The notes under the pieces were generated by a model. It searched no databases. It was not told the DNA's origin and worked only from the letters and a program-made list of their open reading frames with translations. A stretch of 64,000 nt of DNA from Clostridium gasigenes (GTDB lineage Bacteria; Bacillota; Clostridia; Clostridiales; Clostridiaceae), in the NCBI RefSeq assembly GCF_900104115.1, contig NZ_FNJM01000007.1, positions 103,287 through 167,286 on the forward strand, written 5' to 3'. Shown here piece by piece: positions 26,364-35,520 of this stretch (within the stretch, counting starts at the first letter, position 1; each line of letters opens with the position of its first letter). A program made the translations under genes and the position numbers.

Positions 26364-27587
26364 CTACTTTACCTTTAAAGCTAGGGCAGCATCCATTTTA
26401 GCTTTAACTGTTATTGGTAGTCCAAATAGATTAATAAATCCTGCTGAATCATTTTGGTCATAAACTTGATCTTCTCCAAATGTTGCATATTCTTCACTAT
26501 ATAATGTATAAGGAGAAGTTACTCCTGCATTAATTAAGTTACCTTTGTATAATTTTAATTTAACTTCGCCAGTTACGTTTTCTTGAGTAGTTTTAACAAA
26601 AGCTGAAAGTGCTTCGCGAAGTGGAGTGTACCATTGACCGTTATATATTATATCTGCAAATTTTAAAGCAACTGTTTCTTTATAATGTGCTGTTTCTCTA
26701 TCTAAACAAATTTCTTCTAAGTTTTTGTGAGCAGCATATAAAATTGTCCCACCTGGAGTTTCATAAACCCCTCTAGATTTCATTCCTACAAGTCTGTTTT
26801 CAACCATATCTACAATACCAATGGCATTTTTTCCACCAATTTTATTAAGTTTTTCTATTAAAGTAACACCGTCCATTTTTTCTCCGTCTAAAGCTACAGG
26901 AATTCCTTTTTCAAAATTTAATGTAATGTAAGTAGCTTTGTCTGGTGCATTTTCAAGTGTAGTACACATTTCTAATATTTTATCATATTTTGGTTCAACG
27001 CCTGGATCTTCAAGGTCTAACCCTTCATGACTTAAATGCCAAAGGTTTTTATCTTTACTATAATTAGTTTCATAATTAATTGATATTGGAATTTTTCTGT
27101 CTAAAGCATATTCAATTTCTTCATCTCTAGATTTTAAATCCCATATTCTCCATGGTGCAATAATTTTCATGTCAGGAGCAAAAGCTTTAATGGCAAGCTC
27201 AAATCTTACCTGGTCATTTCCTTTTCCTGTGCAACCATGACATATAGCATCAGCACCTTCAGCTATTGCAATTTCAACCATTCTTTTTCCTATTATAGGT
27301 CTTGCAAAAGAAGTGCCTAAAAGATATTTCCCTTCATATATAGCATTTGCTTGAATAGTTGGGAATATATATTCTTCTACAAATTCCTTAGTTAAATCTT
27401 CAATATAACACTTAGATGCCCCTGTCTTAAGTGCCTTTTCTTCAAGGCCTATTAATTCATCAGATTGACCAACATTACCAACTACACATATAACCTCACA
27501 ACCATAATTTTCTTTAAGCCATGAAATAATAATTGATGTATCTAATCCTCCTGAGTATGCTAGAACCACTTTGTTAAATTTATTCAT
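26364..27587 (-). CDS. argG: Argininosuccinate synthase
   Basis: ATP-dependent joining of citrulline and aspartate. [11 protein letters not shown] (about 9-19) is the PP-loop of the N-type ATP pyrophosphatases; [14 protein letters not shown] and [18 protein letters not shown] are the substrate-binding segments. It has 407 residues. It is the first gene of the arginine operon, which is unusual in that the last two enzymes of the pathway head the transcript. GGGGGGC stands before the ATG. The promoter lies at 27643-27671 and is overlapped by ARG-box-like sequences. Confidence 0.97.
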   Translation of the reverse strand: MNKFNKVVLAYSGGLDTSIIISWLKENYGCEVICVVGNVGQSDELIGLEEKALKTGASKCYIEDLTKEFVEEYIFPTIQANAIYEGKYLLGTSFARPIIGKRMVEIAIAEGADAICHGCTGKGNDQVRFELAIKAFAPDMKIIAPWRIWDLKSRDEEIEYALDRKIPISINYETNYSKDKNLWHLSHEGLDLEDPGVEPKYDKILEMCTTLENAPDKATYITLNFEKGIPVALDGEKMDGVTLIEKLNKIGGKNAIGIVDMVENRLVGMKSRGVYETPGGTILYAAHKNLEEICLDRETAHYKETVALKFADIIYNGQWYTPLREALSAFVKTTQENVTGEVKLKLYKGNLINAGVTSPYTLYSEEYATFGEDQVYDQNDSAGFINLFGLPITVKAKMDAALALKVK

Positions 27588-27630
27588 AATAAAAGCCCCC
27601 CTATTATTTATTTTCTTATTAAATATTTTG

Positions 27631-27670
27631 TGTATAAATATGATTATATATACCTATGTATAATTATGCA
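27631..27670 (-). promoter_or_regulatory. Two ARG-box-like operators over the argG promoter
   Basis: TGCATAATTATACA (minus strand, 27670-27657) is a near-perfect palindrome resembling ArgR boxes and overlaps the -35 and spacer. ATCATATTTATACA (27644-27631) is a weaker second copy over the -10 and start. Repression by ArgR/AhrC with arginine is inferred; the regulator gene is not in the window. Confidence 0.55.
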
Positions 27671-27671
27671 A
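27643..27671 (-). promoter_or_regulatory. Promoter of the arginine operon
   Basis: On the minus strand, TTGCAT (27671-27666) and TATAAT (27648-27643) are separated by 17 bases. The start of transcription would be near 27636, about 49 bases before argG. Confidence 0.7.
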
Positions 27672-27830
27672 GAAAAATTTATAAATTTACATAAAAAAAT
27701 ATAAATATATCTATAATACATAGGTTTACTAGTTAAAATATATATTAATTTGTATAATATAATATAGTTATGATTATTTATGCAAATAAATATTGGGTAA
27801 TACAATTTTAAAATAGAGTCTATTAAAATA

Positions 27831-27873
27831 AAAAAGCCGAATTCAGCTATTTATAATAGCTAAATTCGGCTTC
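27831..27873 (-). terminator. Terminator of the large secreted protein gene
   Basis: AAGCCGAATT-AGCTATT pairs with AATAGCT-AATTCGGCTT with one internal mismatch. On the minus strand it follows the stop at 27886 and ends in TTTTTTATTTT. Confidence 0.9.
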
Positions 27874-27885
27874 TGTTTTTTATTA

Positions 27886-30801
27886 TTAATTAGTAGTTTT
27901 TAGATTTATAGAAGTTGGTGTTGAAGAACCAACTCCACCTTGACAGGAACCACCAAAGGAAATAGATTTTCCTTTAGGAATATTTCCATTCCAAGGCATA
28001 GATTTAAAGTTATAGATATTATTAGAAGCTGAAAAACTACAATCCCAAGCAGAGATAATTTTCTTATCAAAATTAAATGATAAATCCCAACTTGTGATAT
28101 CTTTATCTGTATTGTTAGTTATTGTAAGGGCATAGTTAGCGGTATTACCTGAATCTTGTACAACTGAAAAATCAACATTAACTCCAGATGCTGGTGGATT
28201 AATTTCTGAAGATTTAACAACAACTTTCACTTCATCACTTGAAGTAGTACCATCTTTATTAATAAGGTCTAATCTATAAGTGTAAGTTCCAGAAATTTTA
28301 TTTGTAAAATTTTCTATAATATTTAAAGGTAATGTACCAATATCACCAATTTTAACTATTTTATTATTTTCATAAAGTCTATAGCTTGTAGCTTTTGAAA
28401 AAGCTGGAGTAGATATAGTGATTTTGTAATTACTAGTATTATTAATGTTATCTACTGTAAGTAATCCTTTTAAAGGAACTTCAACAGGTGGAACAACATT
28501 ATTATTAACATAAACAGTTAGGTTGTTACTTGAAGTAGAACCAGAATTATTAATTAAATCAACTTTATACATGTAAGTACCGGTTGGTTTATTAATTATA
28601 CTTTGCGAAATGATTTGGTCAGAAGCTGTAAGTGCTCCTGTTTTTATTGTTGCACCATTTTCATAAAGTTTATAGCTAGTTGCTTTAGAACCAGTAGGAA
28701 TATTTACAGTTAAGTTATAGTTACCATTACTATTTGCTTTATCAACAGTTAATGTAGATTTAGCAGGTAAATCTACAGCTGGGGGAGTAGGCTTATTTGA
28801 GCCATCTAGGTTTAATGGGTTTTTATAATAACGTTGAGCTTTAGTTATCCACCAGTAATCATCGGAAGCTGGAGAACCAACAGCATCTGTACTTGCACCA
28901 ACACCAGCTCCAAAAAGAATGGAGACTATACCAGCATCTTTAGCTTCTTGCATATGATCACCCCAAGTTACTGTATCTCCAGTAACTTTAATTTTAGTAT
29001 CATTAGCAGTATTTTTACTAAAGTAATTTAATCTTGTATCAGAACCAGCTTTAAAAGTATCACCAAAGAAATAAGTAGGAGCAGAATCTTCATAATTACC
29101 AACTGCATTTGTTAAATCTTTGAATTTTCCGTTATTATAAGGATTAGGTTCTTGGCTTGAATTTATATGACCAACAGGTAATTGCCATAGTATAACTGGC
29201 AGTTTTGTTTGATCATGTAATGTTTTTGTATAAAGCAAATAATTGTTCCATAAATCTGCATTCCAGAACCATTTAGATTTTTCAGGATTATCTTTTGCAC
29301 CATCTTCAAAAGCTCCATCTAAACCATATTTATCAATTGATATGAAATCAGCACCATAAGTTGTTACACCAGCTGCGGAATAGTAATTTGCAGTTTCTGT
29401 AGCAACTTGTTTTATAAATTCTCTACCAGCATCAAAACCAATTTGTTCTGTTTTATGAAGTAATCCTTGGTTTGGTATTTCGGGGCTATCGTATGACCAA
29501 ATATTAAATTGCCATCCATAGTAAGATTGAGGGTAGTATTTGTTTACTGTGTAGTTTATAGATTCAACTAAACCTTTAACACTATTTTCAAATTGTGGAT
29601 CTTTACCTTTTACTAGTACTCCTGAACTGTAAGCACAATCAACAAGTGCAGCTATTTGAGTGGGTTGTTTTTTAGATTGTTGCATCATATAACCTAAGAA
29701 ATCAGGTTCAAATAAAAGACCAACAGTTTCATCTCCGCCATACTCAACACAAATATCTAATAAAAATTTTAAATCTTTATAATAAGCTTCCATATAAGTT
29801 TTATCATTAATATGCTTTATATCAAGATCATAACTTTCACCATCATCAGGAATGTTATAGTAAACAAAGAAAGGTATCATTCCCATTTTCAAGCTTTCAG
29901 TAATAAATGTTTTAGCTCTAGCACCATCATCTTGAGTCCAAGTTCTCCATCCTTTCTCAAGAGGGCCACCATTTATATAAACATATCTTACATCAGTTCT
30001 TTTATTAGTATCTGTTTCAGAAGTTTCTTTCCAAAAATTTAAATCTTCTACTCTATCTTCAGATACTTGTCCAATCGAAAGATAATCCGGCATTCCAGGT
30101 AATTTTCCGTCAGAAGTTAGAACTCTAACACCTACATGTCTTATATGGCCAGTAGTTTCATCTATTATTTTAAGTCCGCTTCTACCTTTAGAAATTCCTT
30201 CTAATTTCAATGTAGAACCGTTTACAATAGATGCCTTAGCAACAGTTGTATTATTTGAGATAATTTTAAATTTAGAGGTAGGGCTTGTACTATTAATTAA
30301 CTTATATTCTGTAAATCCTTGAGGAATTGTAAATTGAGATTTAATACCTTCATTATCAACCGTATCGACAATGATTTTAGCATTTCCATCATTACCAACC
30401 TGAACTTGGATAGTTGAACTTTTAGAGGCACCATTTAAATTTATAAATTCAACATAATAAGAATACATTCCAATTTTTAGCTTACCCCTAATTGGAATAA
30501 CGACTTGTTGACCAGCAGAGGCTGTAGCTTCAATTTTACCTTCAGAAACAACAGTGAAAGCGTTAGCTACACCAAATTTTTCGTAAAGTTTATAACTTGT
30601 AGCAGCATTTCCAGACCAAGTATTACAAGTTATGTCATAGTCACCATTAACATCAGTCCCCCATTGATTATGAGATACTGTTGGAACCCCAGGAAGGTCA
30701 GAAACAGCAGCTTTAGCTGGTATATATGGGAATAGTGTGAAAATAAAAGTAAGAGCAATAGTTGTAGAAAAAAGTTTTTTTAATTTTTTACTAAAATTCA
30801 T
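27886..30801 (-). CDS. Large secreted multimodular carbohydrate-active protein with CBM2
   Basis: 971 residues. The order is: signal peptide (about 1-32, ending PAKA); an Ig/FnIII-like module (about 35-130, TSYKLYE); a linker domain; a catalytic-looking alpha/beta domain (about 230-650); two more Ig-like modules with TSYKLYEN and ATSYRLYEN (about 665-750 and 765-855); and a C-terminal CBM2-type module (about 870-971, with WDLSFNF, SAWDCSF and MPWNGNIPKG). The central domain has the rhythm of a TIM barrel (VRYVYINGGPL, GLLFEPDFLGYM, ADFISIDKYGLDG, LPVILWQLPVGH). I cannot assign a glycoside hydrolase family, and the catalytic acids are not known to me. The likely target is cellulose or chitin. 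AAGGGGG precedes the ATG. It is monocistronic. Confidence 0.8.
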   Translation of the reverse strand: MNFSKKLKKLFSTTIALTFIFTLFPYIPAKAAVSDLPGVPTVSHNQWGTDVNGDYDITCNTWSGNAATSYKLYEKFGVANAFTVVSEGKIEATASAGQQVVIPIRGKLKIGMYSYYVEFINLNGASKSSTIQVQVGNDGNAKIIVDTVDNEGIKSQFTIPQGFTEYKLINSTSPTSKFKIISNNTTVAKASIVNGSTLKLEGISKGRSGLKIIDETTGHIRHVGVRVLTSDGKLPGMPDYLSIGQVSEDRVEDLNFWKETSETDTNKRTDVRYVYINGGPLEKGWRTWTQDDGARAKTFITESLKMGMIPFFVYYNIPDDGESYDLDIKHINDKTYMEAYYKDLKFLLDICVEYGGDETVGLLFEPDFLGYMMQQSKKQPTQIAALVDCAYSSGVLVKGKDPQFENSVKGLVESINYTVNKYYPQSYYGWQFNIWSYDSPEIPNQGLLHKTEQIGFDAGREFIKQVATETANYYSAAGVTTYGADFISIDKYGLDGAFEDGAKDNPEKSKWFWNADLWNNYLLYTKTLHDQTKLPVILWQLPVGHINSSQEPNPYNNGKFKDLTNAVGNYEDSAPTYFFGDTFKAGSDTRLNYFSKNTANDTKIKVTGDTVTWGDHMQEAKDAGIVSILFGAGVGASTDAVGSPASDDYWWITKAQRYYKNPLNLDGSNKPTPPAVDLPAKSTLTVDKANSNGNYNLTVNIPTGSKATSYKLYENGATIKTGALTASDQIISQSIINKPTGTYMYKVDLINNSGSTSSNNLTVYVNNNVVPPVEVPLKGLLTVDNINNTSNYKITISTPAFSKATSYRLYENNKIVKIGDIGTLPLNIIENFTNKISGTYTYRLDLINKDGTTSSDEVKVVVKSSEINPPASGVNVDFSVVQDSGNTANYALTITNNTDKDITSWDLSFNFDKKIISAWDCSFSASNNIYNFKSMPWNGNIPKGKSISFGGSCQGGVGSSTPTSINLKTTN

Positions 30802-30827
30802 TTTTTAATCCCCCTTATGTTTTTGTG

Positions 30828-30853
30828 GTTAATATTTACATATAAATATTAAC
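30828..30853. promoter_or_regulatory. Inverted repeat upstream of the secreted protein gene
   Basis: GTTAATATTTA and TAAATATTAAC form a perfect 11-bp inverted repeat with a CATA spacer, 27 bases before the start codon. It could be an operator or a 5'-UTR hairpin. Confidence 0.4.
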
Positions 30854-30906
30854 ACTTTATTTACATCAAAGGAAGATAAATAACTGAAAATTAAGAATAT
30901 TTTGGG

Positions 30907-30930
30907 AAAAATATAGTATACTATATTTTT
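30907..30930. promoter_or_regulatory. 24-bp perfect palindrome, operator or terminator
   Basis: AAAAATATAGTA is directly followed by its reverse complement TACTATATTTTT. It lies between the stop of DUF4363 and the promoter region of the secreted protein, both on the minus strand. It may end the former transcript or bind a regulator of the latter. Confidence 0.4.
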
Positions 30931-30994
30931 TTGTCTTTATATAACCTCAAAACATTCATACTAACTGACTATTTTTTGAGTGGTTCTTATTAAA

Positions 30995-31375
30995 TCATAA
31001 TAAATTTTTTAAATTAGTTTTTTGTATATCTTTCATATTTCTTGCTCCGTATCGTAAAACATGAAGGGAAGATAATGCTTCACCGTAATCTTTCTCTTTA
31101 ATGTATATAGATAACCGTAAGGATTCGTTTATTAAACAATCATAATCTACATGATTTACATAGATGGAAGCTATACAACCTTCCTTTTCAATAAATCTTA
31201 GAAGAGCAACAGATTGAGTATAAGCTTTATCATTATCTTTAGTATTTAAGGAAATTTCAATTTCTTCACACTTTACATAAATTTCATTGCAAGTTGAAAC
31301 TAAACTTTTATCTGCAAAGAATAAACATATAAATAAAATTATAAAAAGTCCAATAGATAAAATTGTATTCTTCAA
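30995..31375 (-). CDS. DUF4363 family protein
   Basis: 126 residues. An N-terminal transmembrane helix (ILSIGLFIILFICLFFA) with a short positive start is followed by an extracytoplasmic helical domain (residues 25-126) that includes ADKSLVSTCNEIY and LRYGARNMKDIQ. This is the DUF4363 pattern, usually encoded beside DUF421 in clostridia. Its start overlaps the DUF421 stop by four bases (ATGA type), so they are co-translated and probably work together in the membrane. The function is unknown. Confidence 0.78.
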   Translation of the reverse strand: MKNTILSIGLFIILFICLFFADKSLVSTCNEIYVKCEEIEISLNTKDNDKAYTQSVALLRFIEKEGCIASIYVNHVDYDCLINESLRLSIYIKEKDYGEALSSLHVLRYGARNMKDIQKTNLKNLL

Positions 31376-32127
31376 TTTTTACACCTCTCTTCATATTCGT
31401 CATGGAGTTGATAAATAAATTCGCCGGTTGTATCGGTCATCGCAAGAATAACATTATCTATATTATTAATTTTATATTTTTTAAGTTCATTCTTAATCCA
31501 AAATATATTTTTACCAGAAGTAGTTAAAGCATTTTTATTAACTTTACCATCTAAAACATATATAACTGGTAACTGAGGGCGCCTATTTTCCTTAATTGAT
31601 TTTTTATTATTAGTTGAATTAGTTGATTCATCAGAAGTTGCCCCTACACATTTATTATCAGAATCAGAACTACTATTATTAGAATCATAGGATGTTAAAA
31701 ATGATAATTGCCCATTATTCTCAAGTATTGCATATTCAATTTGATTTAAATCGAAATATCCAGCAAGACGTATCTCTTCCATAAGTTCATCTAAATTAAT
31801 TTGTTGTTTTTTTAAAACTTTAAAATTAACCTTACCTTTGCAAATCATAATACAAGGTTCTCCTTCTATAACTTTTCTTGCTAATTGACTTTTAAGTTGT
31901 AGTTGAGTTAATAAAGTTTTTACAAATAATAAAGTTATTATTGGAATAATACCTAATAACAAAGGTAACCTGGTATCTTGCATTGGTAGTGCGGCTAAAT
32001 CAGAAATCATTATAGTAATTACAAATTCATAGGGTTGTAATTCTCCAATTTGTCTTTTCCCCATTAGTCTCATTACAATCACTACTAATATATAAAGAAA
32101 AATTGTTCTTAAAAGTACTATAAACAT
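31372..32127 (-). CDS. DUF421 family membrane protein (YetF/YrbG type)
   Basis: 251 residues. Three N-terminal transmembrane helices contain the family signature MGKRQIGELQPYEFVITIM and SDLAALPMQD. A cytoplasmic domain follows with VIEGEPCIMICKGKV and LDELMEEIRLAGYFDLNQIEYAILE. The region around residues 155-190 is a Ser/Asn/Asp-rich insert (NNSSSDSDNK, STNSTNNKK) before the conserved PVIYVLDGKV, likely a flexible loop specific to this lineage. It is the first gene of a two-gene operon with DUF4363. Members have been linked to spore germination or the cell envelope, but no biochemical role is settled. Confidence 0.87.
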   Translation of the reverse strand: MFIVLLRTIFLYILVVIVMRLMGKRQIGELQPYEFVITIMISDLAALPMQDTRLPLLLGIIPIITLLFVKTLLTQLQLKSQLARKVIEGEPCIMICKGKVNFKVLKKQQINLDELMEEIRLAGYFDLNQIEYAILENNGQLSFLTSYDSNNSSSDSDNKCVGATSDESTNSTNNKKSIKENRRPQLPVIYVLDGKVNKNALTTSGKNIFWIKNELKKYKINNIDNVILAMTDTTGEFIYQLHDEYEERCKN

Positions 32128-32189
32128 AAAAAATACACCTCTAATATTTAGTATTTCAAGAATGGTAAATTTTATTCCGAAAATTATTG

Positions 32190-32375
32190 GGTTTCAAAAA
32201 AATAACTAGTCAGATTCTAATGTCTAAGTAAAATAAAAATATAGATATTATTATATTTGACCATATTTTGAGTAGAAGTATATAATATATATATATTAAA
32301 GAAAATATTAGAATAATAAAAAGTGCTTAAGGCATTAGAGAATAAATAACTAGTCAAAGATTCTTAGGATTTTTT
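32190..32375. repeat. Two fragments related to the intergenic palindrome family
   Basis: TTTCAAAAAAATAACTAGTC at 32192-32211 and TTAAGGCATTAGAGAATAAA at 32329-32348 (followed by TAACTAGTC) both match the left half of the elements at 15096 and 23767. The second is followed by GGATTTTTTGAA, a possible degenerate right end. Confidence 0.4.
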
Positions 32376-32398
32376 GAACTACACAAGGAGGAAATCAG

Positions 32399-34054
32399 GT
32401 GGACAGTTTTAATATAATGTATAAAGATGAAAAATTAGAGGTGAAAAAAAATATTATATTTAAAGAACTTATAAAAGAGTATACTAGTGAAAATTATCAT
32501 AATATTGCATTGTGTAGATTAAATGAAAAATATTACGAATTAGCTAAGGAAGTAAAAGTAAGTGGAGAGTTAGAATTTATAAAAATTAATAGTCCTATTG
32601 GTATGAAAATATATTCAAGGACTCTTCAGTTCATATTTATAAAGGCTAGTTTAGATATTTTTCCAAATTCTAAAATAACAATAGAACATAGCATAAGTAA
32701 GGGGTTATTTGGTGAAATACACAAGGAAGAAGCTCTTTGTGGCAAGGATATAGAAAAAATAAAGGCGAGAATGAAAGATATAATACAAAAAGATATTCCT
32801 ATTAATAAAATTAAGGTTAAAAGAGAAGAAGCCATAAGAATATTTAAAAGTTATGGGATGGAAGATAAGGTTTCCTTATTAAATCATGTAGATTTTGAAA
32901 CTGTTAACTTATATGAACTAGATGGAAGATATGATTATTTTTATGGTCAAATGGCATATTCAACCGGATTTATAAGAGCTTTTAACTTAACTGAATATGA
33001 GCCAGGATTTGTATTGGAAAATCCTATGGAAAGTGATCTTGATAAATTACCACCATATAAAGATCATAAAAAATTATCCCAAATATTTTTAGAAACAGAA
33101 AAATGGCTAAATATTTTGGGGGTAGGAGAGGTTGGATCTTTAAATGATAAGGTTGAAAGTAGCGAATTAAATGATTTAATTATGGTTTCAGAAGCTCTTC
33201 ATGAAAAGAAAATAGCATATATAGCAGATATGATTAAAATTAAAAGTGAAACTAGGGTAGTTTTAATTGCAGGACCCAGTTCTTCAGGAAAAACTACTTT
33301 TGCAAATAGACTAGGAGTTCAGCTCCGAGTAAATGGATTTATTCCTATAAGAATATCTTTAGATGATTACTTTGTTAATAGGGATGACACACCAACAGAT
33401 GAAAATGGTGAATTAAATTTTGAAAGTATTTATGCATTAGATTTAAAATTATTTAATGAACATTTAAATATATTATTGGGTGGAGAAGAAGTTGAAATAC
33501 CAAGATATAATTTTAAAAAAGGTGAAAGAGAGTGGCCTAAAGAAAAATTAAAACTACCTCCAAATGGGATAGTTATAATAGAAGGGATTCATGGATTAAA
33601 TCCTATATTAACAAGTGCTGTAGATGATAAGAATAAATTTAAAATATATATATCAGCATTAACACAATTAAATTTAGATAATCATAATAGAATTGCAACT
33701 ACTGATATTAGAAGACTCAGAAGAATTGTTAGAGATTATTTATCAAGAGATTATGGAGCAGAGCAAACATTAATTATGTGGCCATCTATAAAAAGAGGAG
33801 AACAAAAAAATATATTTATCTATCAGGAAGAGGCGGATGTAATGTTTAATTCTACCTTGGTTTATGAGTTATGCGTATTAAAAAAATATGCACTTCAAGA
33901 GCTTGAAAAAATAAAACCTGAAAGTCCAGTATATTTAGAAGCAAAGAGATTAAAGTCATTTTTAGGGTTTTTCAAGGAAATAGATAAAGAATATGTCCCA
34001 GGAAATAGTATTTTAAGAGAATTTACTGGCGGGAGTATCTTTTATAAATATTAG
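32399..34054 (+). CDS. Nucleoside (uridine) kinase with ThrRS-like N-terminal region
   Basis: 551 residues. The N-terminal TGS-like and threonyl-tRNA synthetase second-additional-domain-like region (about 1-270, with HSISKGLFGEIH resembling the HxxxH site) is followed by a P-loop kinase of the uridine kinase/phosphoribulokinase type. That kinase has AGPSSSGKTTFANRL (about 289-303), SLDDYFVNRDDTP and IIEGIHGLNP. Such fusions are widespread in clostridia and are annotated as nucleoside kinase. The start is GTG after AAGGAGGA. Phosphorylation of uridine or cytidine is the expected activity, but the substrate is not proven. Confidence 0.9.
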   Translation: MDSFNIMYKDEKLEVKKNIIFKELIKEYTSENYHNIALCRLNEKYYELAKEVKVSGELEFIKINSPIGMKIYSRTLQFIFIKASLDIFPNSKITIEHSISKGLFGEIHKEEALCGKDIEKIKARMKDIIQKDIPINKIKVKREEAIRIFKSYGMEDKVSLLNHVDFETVNLYELDGRYDYFYGQMAYSTGFIRAFNLTEYEPGFVLENPMESDLDKLPPYKDHKKLSQIFLETEKWLNILGVGEVGSLNDKVESSELNDLIMVSEALHEKKIAYIADMIKIKSETRVVLIAGPSSSGKTTFANRLGVQLRVNGFIPIRISLDDYFVNRDDTPTDENGELNFESIYALDLKLFNEHLNILLGGEEVEIPRYNFKKGEREWPKEKLKLPPNGIVIIEGIHGLNPILTSAVDDKNKFKIYISALTQLNLDNHNRIATTDIRRLRRIVRDYLSRDYGAEQTLIMWPSIKRGEQKNIFIYQEEADVMFNSTLVYELCVLKKYALQELEKIKPESPVYLEAKRLKSFLGFFKEIDKEYVPGNSILREFTGGSIFYKY

Positions 34055-34095
34055 TAGTTTATTTAAATGTTAGATCTCTAAGGAGGAGAAAAATT

Positions 34096-34779
34096 ATGAA
34101 AAATTTTGGCGTTTTTGATATATTAGGACCTATAATGATTGGTCCTTCTTCATCTCATACAGCAGGTGCTGCAAGACTTGGCAAAGTTGCAATGGTAATA
34201 GCAGATGGAGAAATTGAAGAAGTAACATTTTTATTACACGGATCATTTGGAAAAACTTATAAAGGACATGGAACGGATAGAGCTTTAGTAGCTGGAATAT
34301 TAGGGATGGAACCTTCGGATATAAACCTCCGAAATGCTTTAGAAATAGGAAGCGAGCAAGGTTTGAAATTTGAATTTAAGGAATATGACTTAGGAGATGA
34401 GCATCCTAATACAGTTAAGTTTTTAATTAAATGTAAAGATGGAAAAAAAAGTGATGTTGTGGGTTCTTCTATAGGAGGAGGAAGCATTCAAATTAGCGAA
34501 GTTAATGGAAATAAAGTAGAATTTACTGGGAATTATCCTACAGTAATTATTTCACATAAAGATGTACCAGGAGCTGTATCAAAGGTTACTAAATTTTTAT
34601 ATGAGGATAATGTAAATATAGCATTTATGAAGGTTTTTAGAAATCAAAAGGGGAAAGAAGCAACAATGGTATTTGAAGTAGATTATGAAATATCTAATAT
34701 TACATTAGATAAGATTAAGGAAATAGATGAAATAAAGAAGGTTATAGTTATAAACCTAACAAAAAATGGGAAAAAATAG
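34096..34779 (+). CDS. sdaAB: L-serine dehydratase, iron-sulfur type, beta subunit
   Basis: 227 residues. The beta subunit of the oxygen-sensitive [4Fe-4S] serine deaminase has FDILGPIMIGPSSSHTAGAARLG at its N-terminus (residues 8-30) and a C-terminal ACT domain (PTVIISHKDVPGAVSKVTKFL onward). The Fe-S cluster and catalytic core belong to the alpha subunit. That subunit is usually the next gene, but here the next gene encodes a VTT membrane protein, so alpha must be elsewhere or absent. AAGGAGG precedes the ATG, 41 bases after the kinase gene. Confidence 0.93.
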   Translation: MKNFGVFDILGPIMIGPSSSHTAGAARLGKVAMVIADGEIEEVTFLLHGSFGKTYKGHGTDRALVAGILGMEPSDINLRNALEIGSEQGLKFEFKEYDLGDEHPNTVKFLIKCKDGKKSDVVGSSIGGGSIQISEVNGNKVEFTGNYPTVIISHKDVPGAVSKVTKFLYEDNVNIAFMKVFRNQKGKEATMVFEVDYEISNITLDKIKEIDEIKKVIVINLTKNGKK

Positions 34780-34821
34780 GGTGGCCTAAAAATGCATTAG
34801 TTAGTGGGAGCGAAATGATAG

Positions 34822-35382
34822 ATGTTAAATATAGAAAACGTAGTAAATATATTTAGAGAGTACAGTATGTTATCAATACCTATTTCACTATTATTAAGTA
34901 TAATAATAGCATTAGTTGGAGTGGTACCATCAATATTTGTAACAGGGGCAAACATAATTTTTTTTGGTCCTACTATAGGTTTTCTTATTTCATTAATTGG
35001 TGAAACAGTAGGAGCATATATAACTTTTATTGTTTATAGAAATGGATTTAAGAAAGGTGCAGAAAATATTACTAATAAATATAAATTAGTGGGGAGAATA
35101 GTAGAAAGCAGTGGTAATAAAACAGCTTTATTAATATTTGAAGGACGTTTAGTTCCATTTATACCATCAGGATTTATAACATTAGCATCTTCAATAAGTA
35201 ATATTAATATAAAGCTATTCACTATAGCCACACTATTTGGAAAAATACCATCCATAGCTTTAGAATCATTAATAAGTTATGATGTAATCAATATTCAAGA
35301 AAACTTTATAAGGATTGGAATAACAATAATGTCATTATTACTTATATTAATGACTATTAAGAAAATAAACAGTAATAATTGA
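34822..35382 (+). CDS. VTT domain (TVP38/TMEM64 family) membrane protein
   Basis: 186 residues with about five hydrophobic segments. The central stretch FVTGANIIFFGPTIGFLISLIGETVGAYITF and the FEGRLVPFIPSGFITLASS loop with its FGKIPS continuation are the VTT/DedA-like signature of TVP38/TMEM64 proteins, related to lipid scramblases. GGGAG precedes the ATG. It is probably co-transcribed with sdaAB (42-base gap) and closed by a terminator. The substrate is unknown. Confidence 0.85.
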   Translation: MLNIENVVNIFREYSMLSIPISLLLSIIIALVGVVPSIFVTGANIIFFGPTIGFLISLIGETVGAYITFIVYRNGFKKGAENITNKYKLVGRIVESSGNKTALLIFEGRLVPFIPSGFITLASSISNINIKLFTIATLFGKIPSIALESLISYDVINIQENFIRIGITIMSLLLILMTIKKINSNN

Positions 35383-35410
35383 AAGTATAGTTATTGACTA
35401 TACTTTTTTT
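35382..35410 (+). terminator. Terminator after the VTT protein gene
   Basis: AAAGTATAGT pairs with ACTATACTTT (10 bp, 5-nt loop) and is followed by a T run. Confidence 0.9.
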
Positions 35411-35520
35411 CTTTTTATCAAATATATACAAATAAAAAAATATAAGAATAACACAATTAGTGAATATGTAGAATAATATACAATAAAGTTAGTTTTTATT
35501 CAAAGAAAGGATAAAAAAAT

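Noticed and set aside
35383..35520. Search for a thiamine riboswitch upstream of the ThiM-like gene
   Set aside because: No CTGAGA-type THI-box motif or matching stems are visible; only the terminator of the previous gene is there.
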